Positions 1 through 9,348 of a DNA stretch of 20,449 bases are shown one piece after another (position 1 is the first letter of the stretch; every line of letters starts with the position of its first letter). The stretch spans positions 1-20,449 of the forward strand of contig JBBPSI010000344.1 in assembly GCA_038093515.1 (NCBI GenBank), written 5' to 3'. Both the position numbers and the translations under genes were made by a program. The DNA comes from Butyriboletus loyo (taxonomy: Eukaryota; Basidiomycota; Agaricomycetes; Boletales; Boletaceae). Under the pieces are notes generated by a model, which was not told the origin of the DNA, searched no databases, and was given only the letters and a program-made list of their open reading frames with translations.

Positions 1-115
1 TTATCTGTAGCTTCGGTCCATCCGTGTCCTTCATGCGTGATAGATAGTGGTCCATGTCGCAAAGCTACAACAAAACATATGGTAGATACCGATGATTGGC
101 TCATATTCCCTAACG

Positions 116-1307
116 TCAACATTGTTCCAAACCAATTTCTGCGGACGCCGCATCTGTGTTCTTTGGCAGATGAACGTTAACATTGGCACGTTCTCCCCCT
201 GCAAATCGCATCGTGGTCAAGATTCCAACTTCTGTTTTTTGCAATGTCTCCAACTTGAGATTACGAAAGACACGACATGCCATCGCGCTCGTAAGCGCTA
301 TTGCGGGAACCAAAGGCGATAATTGCAAAACTGGGGGAATATTGGGCGACAAAACCAAATTTAAGCGCGTGACGTTGACGCCGATTGTAATCCTGTGCAA
401 TGTGTCTTGGGATATAGATCATGACCAGAGAGGAAGAAGAACGTACATATAATATTGCTGTCCACCCTGTAGGACTGCTTGGGAAAGACGAGGAAGAGCC
501 TCACCCGGACAGCAGAACGTCTTCCAACTCGTCGGCTTTTTGGTGCGATGGAACATGAGAATTTTATAACTGATCGCAAAGAATACAAAGGCGTCGAACA
601 GCACGGGCACGATGAATGCCGCGGCCACGTAACTCTTTATTTCCGTGTTGATGCAGTGCTTTGTGTTTGCGATTTGATAGTAGTCATGCAGCGTCCCAGG
701 GAGCACTACCGTGGAAGCGCCAACTCCGACAACCCAAAAAACTGTAAAAGTATGACGAATGAGTCTGTCCTGGAAAAACACGGCATGGACACGTTTGAGA
801 AAGAGATATGAGGATGACGAGGATGCAATAATCCAGAATATGGTGAGGATCAATTCCATGACGCCGCAGTTTTGGACGGGACCAGCTAAAGGAAACGGAA
901 CGTGCTCATTACCAACCAGAGATAATCCACGCACTTGATGAGTGACTCACTTTTCGCCAATGTCGACATGAGTGTCACAGCGAGTGCGCTTGTCCTGATT
1001 GAAATGATCAGGATAGTGAATGTGATATTTAAATATGAATTACCTGGATGCAAAGTAAGCGAATAGCACCGGGGAAGGTTTGATTGTTTGAATTAGTTTA
1101 CAGTCGTTGGGTATACTGGAAAGGATGTCCCATAGTAGAGCCTATGGCAGCACTGTCAATCATGATTGCGATGAGGCACGGACTTTGTACCCCAAAGGTA
1201 ACAAGAAAAAGATTTCTTGTTATCTCATACTGGCTTGCAATGGTGGGTTCAAGGTAATTGAGGTATACATTTGGGTTGAGGATTGGCTGGGGGTTGTTGT
1301 CGCTCAT
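116..1307 (-). CDS. Five-exon fungal seven-helix membrane protein gene (324 aa), intact
   Basis: Assembled on the minus strand from exons 1307-1191, 1141-1044, 994-951, 885-447 and 392-116. The four introns (1190-1142, 1043-995, 950-886, 446-393; 49, 49, 65 and 54 nt) all begin GT and end AG, two with strong donors (GTGAGT, GTACGT). Phases agree throughout and give 975 nt ending in TGA. The protein has several hydrophobic segments and short motifs typical of a large agaricomycete family of predicted multi-pass membrane proteins: an N-terminal YLNYL, then LLWDILSSIPNDCKL after exon 1, PVQNC, TKHCI before a membrane helix, and MACRVFRN near the C-terminus. The start is the first ATG in exon 1, in front of the family-like N-terminus. 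Such proteins are placed in membranes with extracellular N-termini by prediction; no ligand or function is known to me. Family assignment is from memory of motifs; the gene structure is read directly. Confidence 0.8.
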
Positions 1308-2192
1308 GTAGAGAGTAGCTGTGTGGAGAGCACTCGATTAAGCACGTACCGCCCAACCTGACTCATGTTACGGCACGTTTGCCTAGCGGCCCCTCTTAAC
1401 CCATCCAAGATAACGATTAGGCGTCACGAACCACAGCAAAGACACTTTACGCATATCAGCAGACAGTTTCCTTGGCACCCGACTCTTTTTATGTACAATT
1501 CCCCCGGGCCCAAGCCTTTTACGGGTGGCTGCACCGCAAGTAAACAGGGCCGCGTTGCATGATACTGCTCACCAGAGGTATCCTTTATATCACTAAGTTG
1601 GAGACGGTCTTCACAGCTGGAGTGGGACTGCACTGTCAACCTGATCAGAGTCGGGCTTGGGCCATCCTACTTGGTTGCCTAATTAGGTGGTTAGACGAGG
1701 TCTCTCAAAGAGAAGAATGCTCAGTGATATATACCGCATCACATAGATGTGAATTACAATAATGACCTCGAGGCTTTTAACATTCAAATCGGCTTTATGA
1801 TCGGTGAACGTATCGCCCCGGAAAATTTCAGTATACTCGTAACGGGGAGGCGCAATTGTAATACTGTATGCATGCGCCGTGTAGCATAGCCTGTATTGAA
1901 ACGTTGGCACCTCACTCCAACCACTCCGCTCGTCCACAAGTGGCGGGGTGCAGCAGCGTTGCAGCTCAGATATCGTCAATACAACCACAGTGCTACAGGC
2001 GCCAGTCACGGCAACTTGTCATGTTCTCCGTCGTTCCGGCAGCTCGAAGTTTCAGGACGGAAGTACTGGCGGTCCCGCGTCAGCGTGGATCCGGTCAAGA
2101 GAAATAGTCCTCATCAATCGCAAGGCGGGGGTCGATGAATAATTGGAGTGTGGTAGTACTACGACTCTATGGATATAATAAAATCTACTTCA
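1308..2192. other. Intergenic stretch without a recognisable gene
   Basis: Contains only short open frames in conflicting directions. The most protein-like piece is on the minus strand at about 1880-1770, where a short frame reads PPRYEYTEIFRGDTFTDHKA and runs towards a possible GTAATTC donor near 1760. I do not recognise it and could not build exons around it, so it is not called as a gene. The part next to 1307 should hold the promoter of the membrane protein gene. Confidence 0.4.
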
Positions 2193-2590
2193 TGTTGGAA
2201 ATCGTCGTATAACATTACTTAGCTTATATAACATGTATTTAATCTCCGTTTACTTCTCTTCTCTTTGATCACTGCACCTCATGTGGTTAATCACCGTTGC
2301 GCTTCTCTTCTTTCTGATCCCTGTTGACCCTGTAGTCTAGCCATGTATAGTAGTTCATCTCATGCACAGCTTGGTCTGTGCGCATATATGTACAATATAT
2401 AAAGGCTCGTGGTTAGACTAGAACTCCCTAGTTTTAACCACTTGTCTACTCGCTGGCAACAGTTGAGGATTAAGTTGAAGCTCCAGAATCACTCCTGCCA
2501 GGTCTTTGTGTAGACCTGCAACTGTTGTATAGGACCGCTTGTGGCAACGGTATTCACACTAGCATTCGACTGTGCGTTGCTTGCGCAACA
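2193..2590 (+). repeat. Solo LTR 'E' (398 bp), plus orientation, no matching target duplication
   Basis: Starts TGTTG and ends CAACA, the short inverted ends of an LTR. It is related over much of its length to the reverse complement of LTR F at 9349-9854, including TATTTAATCTCCG, a GGTCTGTGC motif (2373-2381) and a TATA box (ATATATAAAG near 2395-2404), so transcription would run on the plus strand. The right flank is chromovirus copy C (GTGTG), the left flank is non-element DNA (CTTCA). The flanks do not match and copy C does not continue on the left, so this is not a simple insertion. The left edge is inferred from TGTTG and similarity, hence less certain than the right edge. Confidence 0.65.
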
Positions 2591-2813
2591 GTGTGGATGG
2601 TGCGGGCGAGGGCATATGAGTGGTATAGAGAAGCAAGGGTGTGGAGGATGTAGTCCCCTGTGAAGTCCATATGTTGCTCTAAGGCATACGTGGTGACAGG
2701 ATTTTCCAGAATGGCAGCATAGAGAACACGGCGAGAGGAGACTGGGAGGCGTGACGAGCGAACGGAGGTTGAGCCAGGAGCAGGGCGTTGTTGTCAGTGG
2801 GAGGAATGGCCAT
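2591..2813 (-). pseudogene. Remnant of post-pol zinc-knuckle ORF (copy C)
   Basis: Starts with MAIPPTDNNA, matching MAIPPAENNA of the intact ORF at 10792-12033 of copy B, and can be followed to the edge of LTR E. A one-base deletion relative to B, shortly after the AQPP motif, shifts the frame; the C-terminal zinc knuckles are absent because the element is truncated. Its ATG lies just downstream of the pol stop (2821-2823), as in B, which shows this ORF is a regular part of the family rather than a chance frame in one copy. Confidence 0.7.
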
Positions 2814-2820
2814 TTTCATT

Positions 2821-5800
2821 TTACTGCGAAGATGGGGAAGGGAAACCCTTGGGGTGGCACAGCTTATAAGCCTTGAGCAAGGCCTGCGCATGGACCAGGT
2901 TCCCGTTTGGTTCCCAAGTATTCTCTGCTGTGGAGTACCCTTTCCAGGAGACCAAGAATTGGCGGTGTCCCTTGGATCTGCAATGTGATAAGATCTTATC
3001 GATCTTGTACTCTTCATCTCTGTCTATTTCTTCTGGAGGGGGGTTAGTGAAATTCGGACCATGTTCTGCAGTTTCGTGATAAGGGGTCAAGAGTGACACA
3101 TGGAAGACGTCATGGATCTTCCAGGTCAGCAGTAGTCAGAGCCTGTACGCCACAGGGGAGATGACCTGCGCAATCTTGAATGGGCCTTCCTGTCTGGGGG
3201 CGAGTTTCTTCGACAGGTACCTAAGCTTAAGGTTATGCCCTTCGAGCCAAACCTTATCCCCTGTTTTCCACAGGCGGAACTTGGAAGAGATCCGTTCTTT
3301 CATCAGCCGTTGCGCTTTTACGTGGGCTTCCAGAGCTTCTGTTCGGGCTCCCGTGAGTTCCGAAAGTCTGGACTTGAGGGTGGGGAAGAAAGTCTTTCTG
3401 ACCAGAGGATAAGACCTTGGTTCATACCCGACCATCAGAGAGAAAGGGGTCATGTTTGTTGAGGAGTGGGTCATCGAGTTGTGGGAAAACTTGGCCATGG
3501 GGAGTAGCTCAGCCCATTGTTCCGGGTGGCCATCGCAGAAGATCATAAGATACATCTCCAGCTCCTGATTGACATGCTTGGTTTCTCCATCAGTCTGAGG
3601 GTGGTATGTGGAGGAGAGGGCGAGATCGTAGTCGAGGAGTCTTGCGAGTTCTCTGGAAAAGGCAGAGGCAAACTGAGGGCCTCGGTTGGAGATGCATCGA
3701 GCGTGGAGGCCAAATCAGAGGAAGATGGTTTTGAAAAATAGCTTGGTGACTCCAGCTGCATTGATGTCTTTGTTGCAAGGGGAATAAATTACCCCCTTCG
3801 TAAGCCCATGGTCTACCATGACCATGACTGAATTATATCCCAAGGAGGGAGGGAGACTGGTGATGAGGTCAACCGAGACCTGTTCAAAAGGACGAGAGGC
3901 CATGCTGGCCAGAGGAGTAAGGGGAGGGACAGTTGGATGGGTATTAACCTTGTGTGCTTGGCAGACAGCACAGCCAGAGATGAAATGATGAACAAGGTTA
4001 GCCATTCCAGGCCACCAATAATCGTGTTGCACCAGGTTTTGGGTGTGGAAGATCCCGCTGTGACCTCTGGCCGGGCTTTTGTGTAGGGATCGTATGAGGT
4101 CGATACGAGCAGCCTCCGGGATGTATCACTTCCTACAGAAGTACAAATCCTTGCCGTCGAAGTCCCAATCACCCGCATTCATCTTGGGGAAGAGGGGGGA
4201 GTCTTCATATAATGCCTGCATGCATCGTTTAATCATGGGATCTGCAGGTGAGGAGGCAGCGATCTTTTCTGTGAGGGCCAGGTCAAGTTTCCTGGTGAAC
4301 AGGTTGTCGGGGAGGAAAGTGACTTCCTGATTATTGGTGGAAGTGTCTATGTCGTCACGTCGGGACAGGGCGTCTGCAGGACCCATTTGAGTGCCAGGGA
4401 TGTGATGGAAGAACAGATCGAAGTCCTGCAGGAACATTAGCCAGCGTGCTTGGTGGTGGGACAGCTTATTAGGCTGTCAGAAATAAGTGAGATTCTTGTG
4501 GTCAGTGAGAATCTCTACTTGGTGGCCAGTTCCACAAAGGTAGTGTCGCCATTATTCCAAGGCATGGATGACTGCGAGCAGCTTGTGATCATAGATGTCA
4601 TAATTATGCTTGGTGGGTGAGAGTGTTTTTGAGAGATAGGCACAGGGGTGTAAGTCGCCGTTAATGTCTTTTTGCATGAGCACTGCTCCAGTGGCGGTAA
4701 GGGAGGCATCTGTCATAACAGTGAATGGTTTCGTGATGTCTGGCATAGAGAGAACAGGTTGGTGCAGGAAGGACTGTTTGATTGCCTGGAATGCCTGGTC
4801 ACAAGCAGGGGTCCAGGCCCACGTGGTAGCCTTCTTCGTTAAGTCATGAAGCGGCTTCACAATGTGGGAGAAGTCCTGAATGAATCGGTGGTAAAAATTG
4901 CAGAATCCGATGAAGGATCTGACCGCTTTCACAGAGGTGTGGGGGTTCCATTCGTGAATTGCTTTCAATTTGGTCAGGTCCATCTTGACCTGCCCTTCTT
5001 GGACCATCATTCCAAGGTATTCCACCTCTTCCACATCAAATGAACATTTTTCCAGTTTGAGAAACAGCTTATGTTCCCTCAATCTCTCCAGGACCTGGAT
5101 AGTCCATGCTTCATGCTCCCCGGTGGTGGCAGAATGGATCAGGAGGTTGTCCATGTAAATGATCAGCCATCCTTTGTTATGGTAGTGGACTACCTTTTTT
5201 CTCCATTACCATTTGGACTGCCATTTTCACCTAGGCTTCACCTACTTTTCTTTGAACACTGCGAGCATTCAGCTTAGTCATCACTTCTCGTGCATGGACA
5301 CCATTTCTCTCATACTCAAGAAGCTTCTAGAGTATTCCTTCCACATTTGCCTTTTAGCCCTCATGACCTGATTGGGGACATGGTCTGTGCACAGACCCCA
5401 GTAGTATAAGAACCCGGTCTTTACTCCAAGTGTACTTTATCTAGTTCTACGCAGTTCACTGCTAGCAATTAGTTTCCACTCCAGACTCTTAGTGTGCGCA
5501 CTAAGACATAGTCTGAGACCCAGCTCAGGAATGCTTCACGAGTCCTGCGGCTACTCCAGAGTGCCGCCTCAGAGTTCTAGTTGTTAGTGCCCAGTGTAAC
5601 ATCCTTTGGCCATGAGGTCGCCAAAGAGATGGTCCATCAGCGCCTGGAACGTGGTGGAGGAGTTACAAAGTCCAAAGAACATTACCGTTGGTTCGAACAG
5701 CCCTTGGAGAGTGATGAACACCGCCTTCCAGTGGTCATTCGGCTTGATGAGGACATTGTTGTATCCCCAGCAGATATCCATCTTGGTGAAGATTTTTGAC

Positions 5801-6095
5801 CCTTTGAGACGGTCGATGAGGTCGGAGATGAGAGGGAGAGGGTAGGCATTTTTTACAGTGTGTGAGTTCAGGTACCGATAGTCCTGACAGGGGCGTAGTG
5901 AGCCATCCTTCTTGGCTACAAAGAAGAAGGGTGCTGCCTGGGGAGATTTAGAGGGAGTGATCTTTCCCGGCTTGAGGTGTTCTTTGACGAACGCCTTGCA
6001 TGCCTCAGATTCCTTTGGGTTCAGAGGATAGACCTTAGCAACTTTTGGGACAAAGTCTTTATTGAGGTCAATGGTGTGGTCGAACGTCCTGGATG
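2821..6095 (-). pseudogene. Chromovirus pol pseudogene (copy C)
   Basis: A decayed pol reading frame encoding part of RT, RNase H, integrase and a C-terminal chromodomain (FLVSWKGYS). Once the 5175-5601 LTR and its 5-bp duplication (432 bp together) are set aside, all pieces lie in one frame. Breaks include TGA at 3136-3138 (CGA in B), further TGA codons just upstream of 3715 and 4126, and TAA just upstream of 4552. The RT catalytic motif reads YMDN rather than YMDD as in A and B, so the second catalytic aspartate is lost. The upstream part of pol and gag are missing because copy A inserted at 6096. Confidence 0.85.
5175..5601 (+). repeat. Solo LTR of the chromovirus family inside copy C (427 bp)
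   Basis: Begins TGTTATGG and ends GTGTAACA, flanked by the exact direct repeat TCCTT (5170-5174 and 5602-5606). Removing the LTR and one repeat restores the RT frame of copy C. It aligns along its length with the LTRs of A and B. It has a perfect palindrome GGTCTGTGCACAGACC at 5382-5397, then GTAGTATAAG as TATA, then the ATCTAGTTCT primer segment and the hairpin CTTAGTGTGCGCACTAAG at 5488-5505. A solo LTR is the usual product of recombination between the two LTRs of a full element. Confidence 0.92.
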
Positions 6096-6521
6096 TGTTA
6101 CGGTAGTGGTCTACTTTTTCTCTCCATTACCATTGGGACTGTTACATTCACCTAGCCTTTTGCTAGTTCCACTTGAATGGTAACAACCGTTCCAGCTTAG
6201 TCACCACTTCCCGCGCACGGACGCGTTTTCTTTCACACTCTGGAACGTTCTAGAGTATCTTTTCCTCATTCGTATTTTCGCTCTTGCGACTCAATTTGGG
6301 AGCATGGTCTGTGTGCTGATCCCAGTAGTATAAAGACTCTGTCTTTACAACTTGTACATTATCTAGTTCTATGCAGTAACCTGCTAGCAATTAGTTCTCT
6401 TCCAGACTCTTAGTGTGCGCACTAAGACATAGTCTGAGACTTCTCCAGAATCGTCTCCAGAGTCCTGTGGCTACTCCAGAGTGCCACCTCAGAGTTCTCG
6501 TTGTTAGCGCCAAGCGTAACA
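6096..6521 (+). repeat. 5' LTR of copy A (426 bp)
   Basis: Bounded by TGTTACGG and GCGTAACA, followed two bases later by the primer-binding site. It aligns along its length with the LTRs of copy B and with the solo LTR at 5175. Internal landmarks are the degenerate GGTCTGTGTGCTGATCC motif near 6306, TATAAA at 6329-6334, the ATCTAGTTCT primer segment at 6361-6370 and the hairpin CTTAGTGTGCGCACTAAG at 6409-6426. Confidence 0.92.
6305..6361 (+). promoter_or_regulatory. Core promoter of copy A LTR
   Basis: CCCAGTAGTATAAAG gives a TATA box at 6329-6334. A start near 6361, about 30 bases downstream, would place ATCTAGTTCT at the mRNA 5' end. The GGTCTGTG motif upstream is shared with other LTR families in the window. 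The start site itself is inferred. Confidence 0.55.
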
Positions 6522-6523
6522 AA

Positions 6524-6533
6524 AGAACTAGAT
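6524..6533 (+). other. Self-primer type primer-binding site (copy A)
   Basis: AGAACTAGAT lies two bases after the LTR and is the exact reverse complement of ATCTAGTTCT at 6361-6370, the predicted first bases of the element's own transcript. In the Tf1/sushi branch of chromoviruses the mRNA 5' end folds back on such a site and primes reverse transcription instead of a tRNA. The same pair occurs in copy B. Match length is 10; the bases on either side do not pair. Confidence 0.65.
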
Positions 6534-6563
6534 CTTCACCTCGCTTCTGCTCCCCAGCAGTAA

Positions 6564-6905
6564 AGCCGCCCTCCCCTCTCGCCCACCATTTCCATCCCAC
6601 AATCCAGACATGTCAGTCATTCTTTCCGTGTTCCCTCTCCCGAACCGGAACCCATCATCGTCGACAACCCATCGCCGCCACACTCCCCCGCCCAACCAGA
6701 CCCTCAACCCCAGTTTGACCCTCCGCCCCAGTCAGACCCCGAACCCTCTTATCAACCCAAGGACCAGGGTCTAGGGCAGGAAGACGAACCGGCACCCAGC
6801 GACGACGATAACAGTAATTGGCTCGATAGAACCCCCCGCGTCTCCCGCTCTCCATTCCCACCGTACTATCCTCCCGCGGCCTTCCCAGACGACGACAGCA
6901 ACGAT
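6564..6905 (+). other. Possible non-ATG N-terminal extension of gag (copy A)
   Basis: The gag frame stays open for 114 codons upstream of its first ATG, from the TAA at 6561-6563. It has no ATG and reads as a Pro, Asp and Glu-rich peptide (for example QSDPEPSYQP and NWLDRTP). Copy B keeps the same frame over nearly the whole stretch with insertions and deletions in multiples of three, except for a 2-base difference close to the upstream end. Translation would need a non-AUG start or splicing in the leader; neither is shown here. Confidence 0.45.
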
Positions 6906-7901
6906 ATGTCTGACAAAAAGAATATCATCCCCAAAGACTTCTCCAGCCTCAATGAAGATGCTTCGCGATGGCTCCTCGCCATGCGCACCTACTTCAGTGC
7001 CAACCAGACGGCATTCCCTGATGACGAATCAAAAATCAATGCCCTCCTCATGAAGATGAGCGAAGGGAAAGGCAAAATGTTCTCTGAAGGATGGATGAGT
7101 CTCCTTCTAGATGGACACCCCACAGCGCGACAAAGAGAGTTCTCAACAGTCTGCGAGGATTTCCAAAGGGTCTTCCATCCCTTCGACGTAGGAGAGAGTG
7201 CCAGAATTGACCTGGGGAACCTTACCCAGAACAAAGCCAACCGCAAGGATGGCTACGACACCTACGTCACGGAATTCCAACTCCTCGCCGCCAAGTCAGG
7301 AATCACCGATGAAAAGGCACTCATTGAATGGTTCATTCGCGGTCTCGACCCCCGCCTCGCAGAGTCTGTCCTCTCTTGTGAGAAACCCCCTACCACTCTC
7401 GCCGGATGGGCCGAAAAGACCTCCGCCTTCCACACACAACACAAGCGCATAGACGACCTTCGCGCAGGGAAACGCTACATCCCCACGTTCTCCTCTTCCT
7501 CCAAACCCTCGTCCAGCAGAAGGGACCCCAACGCCATGGACGTTGATGCCGTCCGACTTACTCCCGTGCAACGTGCAGAGTACATGAAACAGAACAAATG
7601 TTTCATATGCCACCAAGTCGGATGCCGCTCAACCAATCATCCTCGCCCCCCTCGCAATGGGCAGAACTCCCGAGGACCGCCCTCCCGTCCCCCTCGCAAC
7701 CCTCAGTGCGCACGCGCCGCAGTCATCACGCCCCCCGAACCAAAGCCCTCCCCACTCGTCGACTACCTGTCCGAGTTAAAGGGTCGAGGCACCCAACAAG
7801 AAGATGTCTTGAACGTCCTCAAGGCATGCTTCAATGAAGACGAAGAAAGGCTGCCTGTCGCAGCAACCAAGGTGGCCGAAGCTTGGCCAAAGGATTTTTA
7901 G
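6906..7901 (+). CDS. gag: Gag of copy A (331 aa from first ATG)
   Basis: Structural protein that would assemble the virus-like particle around the element RNA. From the ATG it starts MSDKKNIIPKDF, continues as a capsid-like helical region (WLLAMRTYFSANQ, ALIEWFIRGLDPRLAESV), then a basic Ser/Pro-rich linker and a single knuckle CFICHQVGCRSTNH around residues 233-246. This fits C-X2-C-X4-C-X4-H, with the last two ligands swapped from the usual CCHC order. It ends at TAG (7899-7901) in GAT TTT TAG, where pol continues in the -1 frame. Intact, and close to the gag of copy B. The ATG may not be the true start (see the open frame upstream). Confidence 0.88.
   Translation: MSDKKNIIPKDFSSLNEDASRWLLAMRTYFSANQTAFPDDESKINALLMKMSEGKGKMFSEGWMSLLLDGHPTARQREFSTVCEDFQRVFHPFDVGESARIDLGNLTQNKANRKDGYDTYVTEFQLLAAKSGITDEKALIEWFIRGLDPRLAESVLSCEKPPTTLAGWAEKTSAFHTQHKRIDDLRAGKRYIPTFSSSSKPSSSRRDPNAMDVDAVRLTPVQRAEYMKQNKCFICHQVGCRSTNHPRPPRNGQNSRGPPSRPPRNPQCARAAVITPPEPKPSPLVDYLSELKGRGTQQEDVLNVLKACFNEDEERLPVAATKVAEAWPKDF
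7892..7901 (+). promoter_or_regulatory. Putative -1 frameshift site at the gag/pol overlap (copy A)
   Basis: The run GGATTTTTAG places TTT directly before the gag TAG. A one-base backward slip of the Phe tRNA re-pairs fully with TTT and reads on as TTA GAA GAG in pol, which is open upstream only to about 7883. The same sequence is kept in copy B. It is not the classic X-XXY-YYZ heptamer, so mechanism and efficiency are inference. Confidence 0.5.
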
Positions 7902-9348
7902 AAGAGAGGGAAGTTTCGACGTCTTCGCCTCTCCATGTAATCGCCCCTGTAGTTTTATCAAACCCCAATGCGCAATCAATTCGAGTTCCAGTGTCTCTAT
8001 TCGCGCATGAAGGGGGTCAAATCGTCGACACATTCGCCCTGGTGGACAGCGGCGCAAGCGGATGCTTCATAGACCGAGATCTAGTGAAGCGAAAGAAACT
8101 GCCGATGGAACGGCTACCCAAGCCACTTAGTGCCCAAAACGTGGATGGGTCAAACAATCAAGGAGGAGTCATCCGACATAAAGTCACCCTCTCCATCAGA
8201 GTTGGAGAAACCGAGGAGGAACGGAGTTTCCTAGTCCTCAACATAGGAAGAGAAAACATGATCCTGGGTCTACCGTGGTTAAGAGAAGCAAACCCGGTAA
8301 TAGATTGGGCCACTGGCCATATCAATCTTCCAGATCAAATCAAGAAGCCCCGACACGACTCCCCTCGGGCAATCGCTCAACGCTACCTGGTACGGTACCT
8401 TGACTTGGACCCAGACTCCAAGATCGCCAAGCTCTGGAAGAAGCGAGTAGACGCTTCAGCAAGGGATGCCTACCCCGTCAGAAAGGCAACCATCGCCACT
8501 GAGATCGCCGCTCAGACCGTCAAGGAGAAAGCAGTTCTCCCAACCCCGTTCAAGTCCTTCGCGGACGTTTTTGACAAGAAGAACACCGAGGAGCTACCCC
8601 CGTCCAGGTCGTTCGACCACGCCATTGACCTCGACAAAGACTTCGTACCCAAAGTCGCTAAGGTCTATCCTCTGAACCCGAAAGAGTCAGAGGCATGTAA
8701 GGCGTTCGTCGAAGAACACCTCAAGTCGGGAAAGATCACTCCCTCCAAGTCCCCTCAAGCCGCCCCTTTCTTCTTCGTATCCAAGAAGGATGGCTCACTA
8801 CGCCCCTGCCAGGACTACCGGTACCTGAACTCCCATACGGTCAAAAACGCCTACCCTCTCCCTCTCATCTCCGACCTCGTCGATCGTCTCAAGGGATCAA
8901 AGATTTTCACCAAGATGGATATCCGCTGGGGATACAACAACGTCCTCATCAAACCGAACGACCGCTGGAAGGCGGCCTTCATCACTCCTCAAGGGCTGTT
9001 CGAGCCCACAGTGATGTTCTTTGGACTCTGTAACTCCCCAGCCACGTTCCAGGCTCTGATGGACCACATCTTCGGCGACCTCATGGCAGAGGGTTGGCTG
9101 ATCATCTACATGGACGATCTCTTGATTCATTCTGCCACTACTGCGGAACACGAGGCCCGTACGATCCGCGTCCTGGAGAGGCTCAGAGAACACAAACTCT
9201 TCCTCAAACTCGAGAAGTGTTCATTTGATGCCGAGGAAGTAGAGTATCTCGGTATGATGGTTTGAGAAGGACAGGTCAAGATGGACCCCACCAAACTAAA
9301 AGCCATTCGCGAATGGAATCCCCCGACCTCGGTGAAGGCTGTCAGGTC

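Larger units (their letters stand above)
2591..6095 (-). mobile_element. Ty3/gypsy chromovirus copy C, truncated and decayed
   Basis: Holds, in minus-strand order, part of pol from the protease-RT linker to the chromodomain, and then the start of the post-pol ORF. Its sequence lines up with copy B (about 14890 down to 11811). The right end is cut by the 5' LTR of copy A, inserted after GGATG; the left end is cut by LTR E. A solo LTR of its own family sits inside at 5175-5601. Compared with B it has lost many CpG sites to TpG or CpA and carries several stops, so it is the oldest of the three copies. Confidence 0.85.

Noticed and set aside
1683..2009. Minus-strand frame with a protein-like piece (EYTEIFRGDTFTDHKA)
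   Set aside because: No recognised family, no ATG with clear context and no consistent exon partners; kept only as a note in the intergenic entry.
8897..9193. Minus-strand frame inside pol of copy A
   Set aside because: Antisense of the RT coding region; no independent support.
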